This document shows, piece by piece, positions 1 to 7,191 of a stretch of DNA of 52,722 nucleotides. Origin of the DNA: CAMENZ01 sp041854955 (lineage in GTDB: Bacteria > Bacillota > Clostridia > Peptostreptococcales > Anaerovoracaceae); NCBI GenBank assembly GCA_041854955.1, contig JBHADF010000063.1:1-52722 (forward strand), in the 5' to 3' direction. The notes beneath the pieces are model-generated. The model saw nothing but the letters and a program-made list of their open reading frames with translations, did no database searches and was not told the DNA's origin. A program made the translations under genes and the position numbers. Each line of letters starts with the position of its first letter. Within the stretch, counting starts at the first letter, position 1.

Positions 1-3
1 AAT

Positions 4-176
4 CACACCAATCAGCCCCTTTCAGGCAATTTGGCTAAAGAATCCCCCCAAACCGTCATACCAAATCGACGAAAATCTTCAAATGGTATGATGAACTCCT
101 AAAAAATGACAAAAAATGGAAAAATCGTCATGCCAAAGAGGGTGAAACAGCTGGATTGGTATGATTTTCCGAAGGG
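4..176. repeat. 173-bp direct repeat, copy 1 (R1)
   Basis: This copy matches positions 1246-1418 at a constant offset of 1242 with five mismatches and no gaps (about 97% identity). It holds two hairpin-like inverted repeats in tandem: 54-63 with 84-93 (core TCATACCA/TGGTATGA, 20-base loop) and 128-135 with 157-164 (TCATGCCA/TGGTATGA, 21-base loop). The two copies bracket the nuclease-like gene at 274. No transposase or clear coding frame lies in the repeat. Whether it is a structured RNA, a protein-binding array or the end of a mobile element cannot be told from one window. Confidence 0.9.
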
Positions 177-214
177 CACGGGGAAAAACCATCTGGGAAA
201 AAATGTAAAATATC

Positions 215-243
215 TTGCACAGACATATAGAAGATGATACAAT
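215..243 (+). promoter_or_regulatory. SigA-type promoter of the repeat-flanked gene
   Basis: A -35 box TTGCAC (215-220) and a -10 box TACAAT (238-243) are separated by exactly 17 bases. They lie just downstream of repeat R1 and 31 bases before the start codon, so the gene at 274 probably has its own promoter outside the repeat. Confidence 0.6.
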
Positions 244-273
244 ATGTAAAAAAATTCCATAAAAGGAGAAGCC

Positions 274-1098
274 ATGGAAGTAACAGATATCATAAGAGAA
301 AATTTAAAAAGAGATAAAAAAAGACTGGCTTTCTTTAAACGTTGGGCAGATATGAAGGCGGACAGAAGGCTGAAAGCTTACACATCCAAAGGAAGAGGAA
401 GAACCAGCTACTACTTTGTGGACGGCGAAGGAAAACAGAAATATGTATCAGCAAAGGAAAAGGAGAAGCTTTTCAAAATACAAATGATAAGGCTGGGCAA
501 GAAAATGACAGAGATATTGGAGAGCAACATTTCAGATCAGGAAAAATTCTTGGATAAATATCAAAGCTCAAGAATAGACAAGGTGGCGGCCTCGTTGCCC
601 AAGGCATATCGCCTTAGCCAAGATATGCTGATGAATCTGGAAGGCGGCGTGAAATGTGTGGGCAAAGAAAAATATTTGCCGTCCCAGAATCCGTACAGAA
701 AAGAAGATTTAACCATTGCAACGACCTTCGGTCTATCGGTAAGGTCAAAAGCCGAGGCCTTGGTGGCAGATATTTTGTGGAGCATGGAGTTGGATTTTAA
801 ATATGAAGCCCCTTTGACATTGACCTACAGCTGGAAAGATGGAGGCCGCGAGACCGTGAAGAAAACCGTAATGTATCCTGATTTTACCGTTTCAAATTCG
901 GAGGGTGAGGTTTTTTATATAGAGGTAAAGGGCATGTTGTACAACCCTGAGTATGCCAACCGAGATAGTGAAAAAATGTGTGCGTACAGCCAAAACGGCA
1001 TATACGAGCCTCATAATTTAATTACCATTTCCGGTGGTGGAAATAACGAGATGGATATGCTGAGGATACAACGAGTTCTGGAAACCTTGTTGGGCTGA
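274..1098 (+). CDS. PD-(D/E)XK nuclease-like protein of unknown role
   Basis: This is a 274-residue soluble protein. The N-terminal half (about 1-115) is lysine/arginine rich and helical. The C-terminal half carries a pattern typical of the PD-(D/E)XK nuclease fold: Glu161 in RSKAEA, Pro202-Asp203 in MYPDF, then Glu217-Val-Lys219 in YIEVKG. I infer a metal-dependent nuclease or a domain derived from one; substrate and partners are unknown. The ATG at 274 follows a strong AAAGGAGAA site. The gene stands alone between two near-identical 173-bp repeats and has its own promoter, which suggests an accessory or mobile origin. It resembles TnsA-like or restriction-type nuclease folds only at motif level, and no transposase or methylase lies beside it. 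Confidence 0.7.
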   Translation: MEVTDIIRENLKRDKKRLAFFKRWADMKADRRLKAYTSKGRGRTSYYFVDGEGKQKYVSAKEKEKLFKIQMIRLGKKMTEILESNISDQEKFLDKYQSSRIDKVAASLPKAYRLSQDMLMNLEGGVKCVGKEKYLPSQNPYRKEDLTIATTFGLSVRSKAEALVADILWSMELDFKYEAPLTLTYSWKDGGRETVKKTVMYPDFTVSNSEGEVFYIEVKGMLYNPEYANRDSEKMCAYSQNGIYEPHNLITISGGGNNEMDMLRIQRVLETLLG

Positions 1099-1245
1099 AG
1101 CGATTTTGCCCTGGTGCCGGAGATCTTGTTGAGGTAAACTGCCCTTGCCGTTGTGCCGGCCTTCGATTTAAAGCACAACGCGTAAAATCACACCGATCAT
1201 TATTTTCTTTATATAATGGCCATGTCCCGGCCCGGCGGCGGAAAG
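1099..1245. other. Spacer between nuclease-like gene and repeat R2
   Basis: This GC-rich spacer shows no clear terminator. Positions 1187-1200 read almost like bases 1-14 of the window (AATCACACC then GATCA instead of AATCA), so a short piece of the repeat's left flank seems to recur here. A TATAAT hexamer near 1211 has no matching -35 box. Confidence 0.4.
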
Positions 1246-1418
1246 CACACCACTCAGCCCCCTTCAGGCAATTTGGCTAAAGAATCCCCCCAAACCGTCA
1301 TACCAAATCGACGAAAATCTTCAAATGGTATGATGAACTCCTAAAAAATGACAAAAAATGGGAAAATCGTCACACCAAAGAGGGTGAAACAGCTGGATTG
1401 GTATGATTTTCCGAAGGG
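1246..1418. repeat. 173-bp direct repeat, copy 2 (R2)
   Basis: Second copy of the repeat at 4-176, in the same orientation. The five differences are at 1253, 1262, 1362, 1373 and 1374. The first hairpin is conserved exactly. In the second hairpin the left arm reads TCACACCA, which weakens one pair against TGGTATGA. Outside 1246-1418 the flanks diverge sharply, so the edges are well defined. Confidence 0.9.
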
Positions 1419-1458
1419 GTCCCGATGGCCTCAGATTAGGATACCGGGAAATATCAAC

Positions 1459-1487
1459 ACAAAAAGAGAGGCAAAGCTTGCCTCTCT
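1459..1487 (-). terminator. Terminator of the minus-strand lipoprotein gene
   Basis: A perfect 10-bp stem (1465-1474 with 1478-1487, three-base loop) is followed on the minus strand by a T-run. It lies 44 bases past the stop codon at 1531. Confidence 0.85.
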
Positions 1488-1530
1488 CCTTATATACATA
1501 TAATTAATTCTTCAGTCTGAAGTCAGAAGA

Positions 1531-2070
1531 TTATTCTCCCTTTTTAGCCTTGTCATATATGTCAGCAAAGTTTCCGGTGCCAACCTTGAAGAAATACTCT
1601 GTTTTTTCATCTTCTGTGTCAACGATGCTGATGCTTATTTCACCTTCACCCTTTAAAGCTTTGATTACCTTCTTGATTCCGTCTTTATCCAGATATACTC
1701 TGTCGCTGCCGGATTCCATGATTCCGTAGAAGGAATGACCCTTACCCTTGGCATCGGTCAATACTACATTGTATATTACGTCTTCATCAGGGTCTTCAAT
1801 GAGAGTTTCGTCATCTTCGTGGAGGAAAATGCTTACATCCATATCGTCCACCAACAATTCCACTTTTAATTTTTCTTCTTTTACATCCTTGGTGCTATAG
1901 GTACCGGTTGCATATTCTGTGGTGCTTACATACCAATCATCTGTGGCATCGTCGAAATCATCCACATATAAAAACTTTTCCCATTTTGAAGCACTGGAGC
2001 TACCGCCGCCACAAGCCGCAAAGGCTAAGGCCATAACTACGATAAGAGCTACTGCTAAGATTTTTTTCAT
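1531..2070 (-). CDS. Putative lipoprotein of unknown function
   Basis: This is a 179-residue protein with a classical lipoprotein signal: a Lys-Lys start, a hydrophobic core and the lipobox AFAAC, so Cys20 would be lipidated and anchored outside the membrane. A short Gly/Ser linker follows. The mature part is strongly acidic (many Asp/Glu) and looks like a beta-rich domain without a recognisable motif or active site. The start is preceded by AAAGGAAG. It is a single-gene unit with its own promoter at 2203-2231 and a terminator at 1459-1487. The signal peptide resembles that of the LivJ-like protein at 21148, but the mature domains are unrelated. Confidence 0.75.
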   Translation of the reverse strand: MKKILAVALIVVMALAFAACGGGSSSASKWEKFLYVDDFDDATDDWYVSTTEYATGTYSTKDVKEEKLKVELLVDDMDVSIFLHEDDETLIEDPDEDVIYNVVLTDAKGKGHSFYGIMESGSDRVYLDKDGIKKVIKALKGEGEISISIVDTEDEKTEYFFKVGTGNFADIYDKAKKGE

Positions 2071-2202
2071 GTTATATTCTTCCTTTCTCTTTCATGTGCT
2101 CCGACTCCGTGCAGTTTGTGTAAATACATGTAGGATGGGAGCGATACACATACATTTTACTCTGTCTACAAAGCTCTGCGGAAAATTGTGAACCTAAGTA
2201 AA

Positions 2203-2231
2203 AGTATATATCTTGCGGCTGATGTAGTCAA
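2203..2231 (-). promoter_or_regulatory. Promoter of the minus-strand lipoprotein gene
   Basis: Read on the minus strand, TTGACT (2231-2226) and TATACT (2208-2203) are spaced by 17 bases, each a 5/6 match to the SigA consensus. The predicted leader is about 125 bases long. Confidence 0.55.
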
Positions 2232-2319
2232 GTGCAGTTTAGTGTGAATATACAAAAAATTGTAAGGATAAAATACGAACACTTTGAGAATGTGCCTGAT
2301 TAAAAGCCAAGAATACTCG

Positions 2320-2348
2320 TTGCGTTTTATACCAAAAAATGATAGAAT
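2320..2348 (+). promoter_or_regulatory. Promoter of the FN3-domain gene
   Basis: TTGCGT (2320-2325) and TAGAAT (2343-2348) are spaced by 17 bases, about 58 bases upstream of the start codon at 2406. Confidence 0.55.
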
Positions 2349-2405
2349 ATACTCACAGGAAGTCATCGATAAAAGTCAATGATAAAAGAAGATGGAGGTG
2401 ATCAC

Positions 2406-3050
2406 ATGAAAAGAAAGATAATTTGCATAAGCTTGATTTTGACCATGATACTTTGCTCAGCCGGTATGGCTGCCGGTATAGTGGAGCCGAGCATGATATC
2501 TGTTAAACTCCCCAACGACGGGTCCGATAATCAAACCATAATCGTAGATTACACCGGTGAAAAGGATGTGTGGCGCTATTGCGAGGACTGGTTGTCTGCA
2601 GAATGGGGGACAAAGCTGTCAGATACGGACACATCAAAGAAGCAGGAACTTTATATCAGCCCCGTCAGCGGAGGCTACTGTGGAAACACTTATGTTTTCT
2701 TGAAGGCGGAGGCACCGGATGCAACGGCAAGCTGGAAGATGATTAAAGTCTTCGTTTGGGATAACACAAAGGTGAACATCCAAAATGTAAAGCAGAAAAA
2801 TGGACTTCTCACGATAAAATGGGGTTACGCTTCCGCATGGTATTACCAGCTCCAGTACAGAAAGACAAGCGGCTCTTGGAAAACTTCCTGGAAGACCCTT
2901 GCTTCCCTTGCGGAATACAACGAATATACCATGGGGAATTTGGCAAAGGGAGTAACCTATCAATTCAGAGTAAGACCCTTAACTCCTTCTCAGGAGTGGG
3001 GTATGCAGAAAGGCCCTTGGTCCGCGATTTACAGCTACACGATAAAATAG
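2406..3050 (+). CDS. Secreted protein with a fibronectin type III-like domain
   Basis: This is a 214-residue protein starting at the ATG at 2406, chosen because GGAGGTG (2394-2400) lies five bases upstream; an in-frame ATG at 2379 has no such site. The N-terminus is a signal peptide (basic MKRK, then a hydrophobic run ending near AAG). There is no lipobox Cys after the hydrophobic run, so it is probably released or wall-associated. The C-terminal ~90 residues show a fibronectin type III pattern: LTIKW, YYQLQYR, GVTYQFRVRP and a final Y-S-Y strand. The N-terminal domain is unrecognised. A ligand or adhesion role is inference only. Confidence 0.7.
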   Translation: MKRKIICISLILTMILCSAGMAAGIVEPSMISVKLPNDGSDNQTIIVDYTGEKDVWRYCEDWLSAEWGTKLSDTDTSKKQELYISPVSGGYCGNTYVFLKAEAPDATASWKMIKVFVWDNTKVNIQNVKQKNGLLTIKWGYASAWYYQLQYRKTSGSWKTSWKTLASLAEYNEYTMGNLAKGVTYQFRVRPLTPSQEWGMQKGPWSAIYSYTIK

Positions 3051-3071
3051 AGAATAATAATGCACATGTAC

Positions 3072-3095
3072 AAAAGAGGCAGTGATGCCTCTTTT
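3072..3095 (+). terminator. Terminator after FN3-domain gene
   Basis: A 10-bp perfect stem (3072-3081 with 3086-3095) ends in TTTT on the plus strand and begins in AAAA, 22 bases after the stop codon. Confidence 0.75.
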
Positions 3096-3136
3096 GCATT
3101 TCACCTGTAACACACAAAAAACACAATCACATTTAG

Positions 3137-3165
3137 TTGAACAGAACCTGTCTTTGTGGTATTAT
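3137..3165 (+). promoter_or_regulatory. SigA-type promoter of binding-protein gene
   Basis: TTGAAC (3137-3142) and TATTAT (3160-3165) are spaced by 17 bases, 37 bases before the ATG at 3203. A possible TTG start codon at 3137 coincides with the -35 box, which argues against using it. Confidence 0.7.
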
Positions 3166-3202
3166 ACTAAGGAATGTAAACCTTTCGAGGAGAAAGCTTA
3201 AT

Positions 3203-4531
3203 ATGAATAAAAAAATACTTTCAATGGTGGCGGTGCTGTGCCTGGTAACGGCTTTGAGCGGCTGTACCACCTACGATAATTTCAAAAATGCCTGGCTTAA
3301 ATCCGGCGAAGCCGATAAAGCCGATACCATAAACATAGGCGTATATGAACCTCTGTCGGGCCAATACAAGCAGATTGGCAAAGAGGAGAAGATGGGTATA
3401 GAGTTGGCTCACGAGCAGGTCCCCAAGGTCTTGGGAAAGGAGATTAAACTGATATACGGTGACAACAAGTCCAACATCTATGATGCGGAACCGGCTATTC
3501 AGGAGCTTATGACCAATTCCCCTTCGGTAATCTTGGGAAGCTACGGGGAGACCTTGAGCCTTATAGCCAGCGATTACCTGAAGGCGGCAGCAATTCCGGG
3601 CATTACGCCCTCCAGCACAAACCCTCTTATTACAGGAAATAACGATTACTACTTTACTGCCGCATTTTCCGAGACTAAGCAGGGAGATGCTTTAGCCGAG
3701 TATGCCTTTGTCCAGATGAACAGGGATGCTGTGGCAACCGTCAGAACGGAAAATGACGACAGGGCACAAGCTATCATAAAGAGATTTTCCTCAAAATTAA
3801 AAAAGCTTTCCGGCAACGCCAATGCCATTGTAGGGAGCTATACATTGGCAGTGGATACCACAGACTATTCCACAGCCATCGAGGCTATCAGAAACTCAGG
3901 TGCAAAGGCAGTATTCCTGTCCCTGACGCCGAAGGAAGCGAAGGAGTTTTTGAAGCAGTGCATAAATAACAACTTCACCCATGTGCTTTTCCTGGGTAGC
4001 AAAGATTGGAACGATGCAGATTTCTTAAGCTTCGTAGAAGAAAGCAAAAAGCTTCATGTGGCTTATGTGGCAGAGCAGACCACCGACGAGCTCAGCGATG
4101 AGGGTAAGGCCTTCAGCGAGGCCTTCAGCAAAAAATACGGTGAAAATGTGATGCCTACCGTAAATGCGGCGGCAGCCTACGATGCATATATGATGTCTGT
4201 TCAGGCCATAGAAAATGCCTATAGAAAGGTTATGGAAGAGAGCTTGGAAGACGCTCTGAAGGAAGCGGGAACAGAAGCTGCGGCCATGGCCATAAAGAAA
4301 GAGTATAAAACCATCAGAGAGACGGGCATTCCTTCGGGAAGGCTCATAAAGGAAGCTCTCAGCAGCATTAATAATTATCAGGGCGCTTCCGGAATCATCA
4401 ATTACGGAGGGAACAACGAGCCGACAAAATCCATACTCATAGGCTCCATCATAAAAGGGGAGAAAAACAATCCCTACATAGCCTTGCTAAATAAAGAAAG
4501 CTTAGAAAAAAGCGAAGAAAATAAATCTTAA
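3203..4531 (+). CDS. Orphan amino-acid-type ABC substrate-binding lipoprotein
   Basis: This is a 442-residue lipoprotein of the Leu/Ile/Val-binding (periplasmic binding protein type 1) family. The signal peptide ends in the lipobox ALSGC (Cys21). The family's start of the mature fold is clear: NIGVYEPLSGQY, then GIELA, followed by alternating alpha/beta segments of both lobes. It should bind a small ligand, probably an amino acid or related anion, outside the membrane. A roughly 40-residue charged helical stretch near 330-375 looks like an insertion relative to LivJ. No permease or ATPase gene is adjacent, unlike the livJ copy at 21148, so it may share that transporter or act as a sensor. ATG 3203 follows GAGGAGAAA. 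Confidence 0.85.
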   Translation: MNKKILSMVAVLCLVTALSGCTTYDNFKNAWLKSGEADKADTINIGVYEPLSGQYKQIGKEEKMGIELAHEQVPKVLGKEIKLIYGDNKSNIYDAEPAIQELMTNSPSVILGSYGETLSLIASDYLKAAAIPGITPSSTNPLITGNNDYYFTAAFSETKQGDALAEYAFVQMNRDAVATVRTENDDRAQAIIKRFSSKLKKLSGNANAIVGSYTLAVDTTDYSTAIEAIRNSGAKAVFLSLTPKEAKEFLKQCINNNFTHVLFLGSKDWNDADFLSFVEESKKLHVAYVAEQTTDELSDEGKAFSEAFSKKYGENVMPTVNAAAAYDAYMMSVQAIENAYRKVMEESLEDALKEAGTEAAAMAIKKEYKTIRETGIPSGRLIKEALSSINNYQGASGIINYGGNNEPTKSILIGSIIKGEKNNPYIALLNKESLEKSEENKS

Positions 4532-4554
4532 TTTCAAGAAAGGAAAAAAATAAA

Positions 4555-4776
4555 ATGAGAGAAAAGATAATGGATGCTATTCAGCAGATAAGACCATTTT
4601 TGCAGAGAGACGGAGGCGACATCGAGTTTGTTGACCTTACGAAAGATAATGTGGTTCAGGTTAGATTGCAGGGACACTGTGCAGGCTGCCCGGGAGCCCA
4701 GATGACTATTAAGGGTGTTGTTGAGAAGCTTATTAAAGAAGCATACCCTGAAATCAAAGGAGTGGAAGCCGTATAG
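4555..4776 (+). CDS. NifU-like Fe-S scaffold domain protein
   Basis: This is a 73-residue protein that corresponds to the C-terminal NifU domain (Nfu type). The RDGGDIEFV block near residue 20 and the CAGCPGA motif near residue 43, holding the CxxC that carries a [4Fe-4S] cluster, are diagnostic. The role is assembly or delivery of Fe-S clusters to apoproteins in the cytoplasm. It starts 23 bases after the binding-protein gene and may be cotranscribed with it, although the functions look unrelated. Its stop codon lies inside the hairpin of the following terminator. Confidence 0.9.
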   Translation: MREKIMDAIQQIRPFLQRDGGDIEFVDLTKDNVVQVRLQGHCAGCPGAQMTIKGVVEKLIKEAYPEIKGVEAV

Positions 4777-4793
4777 TTTACGGCTTTCTTTTT
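4766..4793 (+). terminator. Terminator overlapping the nifU-like stop codon
   Basis: The stem 4766-4773 (AAGCCGTA) pairs with 4779-4786 (TACGGCTT) and is followed by TCTTTTT. The TAG stop codon (4774-4776) is in the loop. Confidence 0.65.
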
Positions 4794-4824
4794 AAGGGAA
4801 TCATTTTAAGGAGAGCGAAAGAAA

Positions 4825-6318
4825 ATGATAAATTATGAGAAATACCTTGAGGAAAACAGGGAAGAGATGATAACTGCTCTACAGGAGGCCCTGCGCATAA
4901 ACAGTGAAGCTTCCGAACCTGTAAAATGTGAAGATGGCCAAGTCTACCCCTTCGGCTTAGGTGTACAGCAGTGCTTTGAGGCAGTTATGAAAATGGGCAA
5001 AGCTATGGGCTTTGAAACGGTCAATGTGGACAACTATGGCGGACACATCGATTTCCCCGGCAAGGGGAAAGACGGCAAGGCTCCCAAGGTGGTAGCCGTA
5101 CTTGGACATCTGGACGTGGTGCCTGCCGGCTCCGGCTGGGACTTCGAGCCCTATGGTGCGGAAGTAAAGGACGGAATGATTTACGGCAGAGGAACTACCG
5201 ATGATAAGGGCCCTATGATTTCCTGCCTCTATGCTATGAAGGCCTTGAAGGATGCCGGATATGAGCCTGAAAATACCATCAGATTAATCATAGGCCTGGA
5301 TGAGGAAACCAATTGGAAGGGCATAAAATACTATTTCGACAAGGTGGAAAGACCGGATTTCGGCTTTACTCCCGACGGAGACTTCCCCCTTATAAACGGG
5401 GAGAAGGGTATCATAACCTTTGAGCTTGCAAAGAAATTCCCCAAAAGCCAAAACAAGGGAATGGAGCTTAGGCTCATTCAGGGCGGAACGGCGGCCAACA
5501 GCGTAGCCGATACGGCAAGAGCCGTAGTTTGGTACGAAGACCCTGTGGGAAAGAGCTCAAGCAAGTCAAAAAGCCATACCAAGGACCCTTATGAAAACAT
5601 AAAGAAGCTGGCAGAAGAATTCAGAGAAGCCACAGGCTATAAGCTGGCTGTTAAGGGAGTGGGAAAATCTCTTGGCATCAGCACCATAGGAAAGGCAGCC
5701 CACGGAGCAAAGCCTGAAAGCGGACTCAATGCCATTTCCATCCTTATGCAATTCTTAGGAAAGATAAATTTTGTCAATGAGGGACAAAACGAATTCATCA
5801 GCTTCTATAATGATAAAATAGGCTTTGAAACCGACGGTAGCTCTATGGGAATAGCCATGGAGGATGCTCCCTCCGGAAAGCTGACCTTCAATGTGGGTAT
5901 GGCTGAAATGGACGGAGAAATGGGAAAGGTGGTCATCAATGTTCGCTATCCTGTAACCGCTAAGGATGACGCCATATATGATGCGATGACACCGATTCTG
6001 GAAAAGCACGACCTGGGAGTGGTAAAATTAAAGCTTCAGGAACCCATCTTCAAGGATGTGGAGGACCCTATGATAAAGGACCTGATGGAAATCTATGTAA
6101 AGCATACGGGAGATAGAGAAACAAAGCCCTTGGTAATAGGCGGCGGAACCTATGCCCGCTCCACACCCAATATCGTAGCCTACGGAGCACTGTTCCCCGG
6201 CGATCCCGATGTGATGCATCAGAGAAACGAATGCCTCAGCGTAGAGCGCTTTGAGCAAATGACAAAAATTTACGCTGAAGCTATTTACAAATTGTCATCA
6301 GCGGATTATAATATTTAA
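4825..6318 (+). CDS. pepV: M20 family dipeptidase, PepV type
   Basis: This is a 497-residue zinc dipeptidase of the PepV/Sapep family that splits dipeptides in the cytoplasm. The metal-binding motifs are intact: GHLDVVP with His95 and Asp97, GRGTTDDKGP (121-130) with the bridging Asp, DEETN with the catalytic Glu, and TPDGDFP. The C-terminal GGGTYAR block and the HQRNE motif near 473, which supplies the last His ligand, are present. Length fits the family. The start follows AAGGAGAGC. The last ~35 bases of the gene contain the promoter of the next transcription unit (6284-6312). It fits the peptide-using lifestyle suggested by PepT and PepP nearby. Confidence 0.93.
   Translation: MINYEKYLEENREEMITALQEALRINSEASEPVKCEDGQVYPFGLGVQQCFEAVMKMGKAMGFETVNVDNYGGHIDFPGKGKDGKAPKVVAVLGHLDVVPAGSGWDFEPYGAEVKDGMIYGRGTTDDKGPMISCLYAMKALKDAGYEPENTIRLIIGLDEETNWKGIKYYFDKVERPDFGFTPDGDFPLINGEKGIITFELAKKFPKSQNKGMELRLIQGGTAANSVADTARAVVWYEDPVGKSSSKSKSHTKDPYENIKKLAEEFREATGYKLAVKGVGKSLGISTIGKAAHGAKPESGLNAISILMQFLGKINFVNEGQNEFISFYNDKIGFETDGSSMGIAMEDAPSGKLTFNVGMAEMDGEMGKVVINVRYPVTAKDDAIYDAMTPILEKHDLGVVKLKLQEPIFKDVEDPMIKDLMEIYVKHTGDRETKPLVIGGGTYARSTPNIVAYGALFPGDPDVMHQRNECLSVERFEQMTKIYAEAIYKLSSADYNI
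6284..6312 (+). promoter_or_regulatory. Promoter of the FMN riboswitch-ribU unit
   Basis: TTTACA (6284-6289) and TATAAT (6307-6312) are spaced by 17 bases. The promoter lies within the 3' end of pepV, and the predicted transcript starts about 15-20 bases before the riboswitch. Confidence 0.7.
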
Positions 6319-6335
6319 CGATATGCAATCTGTTT

Positions 6336-6472
6336 CAGGGCGAGGTGAAATTCCTCACCGGCAGTTAAAGTCTGCGACCACCGATGTTTTAGGCAGGAAT
6401 ATCCTGATTGAAGCTCGGTGCTGACAAGGTGAAATTCCTTGACCGACGGTATAGTCCGGATGGGAGAAACAA
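6336..6472 (+). ncRNA. FMN riboswitch (RFN element)
   Basis: The conserved blocks of the RFN element are all readable: AGGGCGAGGTGAAATTCC at the start, the TCACCGGCAGT/AGTCTGCGACC arms, the internal GAAGCTCGGTG and AAGGTGAAATTCCTTGACCG arms, and the closing ACGGTATAGTCCGGATGGGA. It binds flavin mononucleotide and switches off expression when FMN is plentiful. It sits upstream of the riboflavin importer gene ribU, the expected partner, with a terminator-like hairpin at 6516-6547 between them. Confidence 0.95.
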
Positions 6473-6515
6473 GAGCCGGGAGTTTTTATATGCTCCTGAG
6501 TTATCCCGTGATTTT

Positions 6516-6547
6516 GAGCCTTGATTGTATCAAGGCTCTCATTATTT
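6516..6547 (+). terminator. Expression-platform terminator of FMN riboswitch
   Basis: A perfect 10-bp stem (6516-6525 with 6529-6538, loop TGT) is followed by a mixed T-rich tail. Its place between the aptamer and ribU suggests transcription attenuation when FMN is bound. Confidence 0.65.
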
Positions 6548-6616
6548 CCTGATAGATTCCTAATAAGGCGAAAGACGCCGAAAATATTTTTCTTATCAGA
6601 AAGAGAGGGATTTGTT

Positions 6617-7162
6617 ATGAACAACTCAAAAACACAATCGATTAAACTGGCGAAGATGTCCATGCTGGTGGCCATCTCCATAGTATTGGCATTTTTAATC
6701 AACCCGTCAATACTACCCATGGTACCCTTCTTAGAGTATGACCCGGCAGATATTCCTATCTTAATAGGAAGCTTTGCCTTCGGACCGGCCACAGGAATTC
6801 TCCTGACGGTGGTTACTTCCGTAATCCAGGGTGTGACCGTATCCGCCGGCGGCCAGATATACGGCATAATCATGCACATAATTGCCACATCCACTTTAGT
6901 ATTGGTTTCCGGACTTATATACAACAGGGAAAAGACGAGAAAAAATGCTGCCGTAGGACTTGTGGCGGGAACCTTGGCCATGACCCTTATTATGATAGGG
7001 GCAAACCTGGTTATCACACCTCTTTTTACAGGCATGCCTGTTTCCGGAGTTGTGGAGCTTTTGCCTTACATAGCCTTGTTTAACCTTATAAAGGCCGGCA
7101 TAAACAGCGTAGTTACCTTCCTGCTTTACAAGAGGATTTCACCTTTCCTGCACAAGCAGTAA
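6617..7162 (+). CDS. ribU: Riboflavin ECF transporter substrate-binding subunit
   Basis: This is a 181-residue integral membrane protein with about six hydrophobic segments, the S-component of an energy-coupling factor transporter that takes up riboflavin. The AFLINPSILPMVPFLEYDPADIP region, with the conserved EYDPAD just after the first helix, is characteristic of RibU. The start at 6617 follows GAGAGGGA; the open frame extends upstream to 6521 but that part overlaps the riboswitch terminator. The ATPase and T subunits must be encoded elsewhere. Control by the FMN riboswitch directly upstream supports the assignment. Confidence 0.93.
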   Translation: MNNSKTQSIKLAKMSMLVAISIVLAFLINPSILPMVPFLEYDPADIPILIGSFAFGPATGILLTVVTSVIQGVTVSAGGQIYGIIMHIIATSTLVLVSGLIYNREKTRKNAAVGLVAGTLAMTLIMIGANLVITPLFTGMPVSGVVELLPYIALFNLIKAGINSVVTFLLYKRISPFLHKQ

Positions 7163-7191
7163 AGAGGGATTTATCAGTATACGGAGTATAA

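Larger units (their letters stand above)
2071..2405. other. Divergent intergenic region
   Basis: These 335 bases separate two divergent genes for exported proteins. I see only the two promoters annotated at 2203-2231 (minus) and 2320-2348 (plus). Short open frames here lack ribosome sites and are not supported. Confidence 0.6.

Noticed and set aside
3137..3202. Upstream TTG start of the binding protein
   Set aside because: The codon is part of the -35 box and would put 22 residues before a normal lipoprotein signal peptide.
6355..7035. Minus-strand frame of 226 codons over the FMN riboswitch
   Set aside because: It overlaps a textbook riboswitch and ribU and has no start signals.
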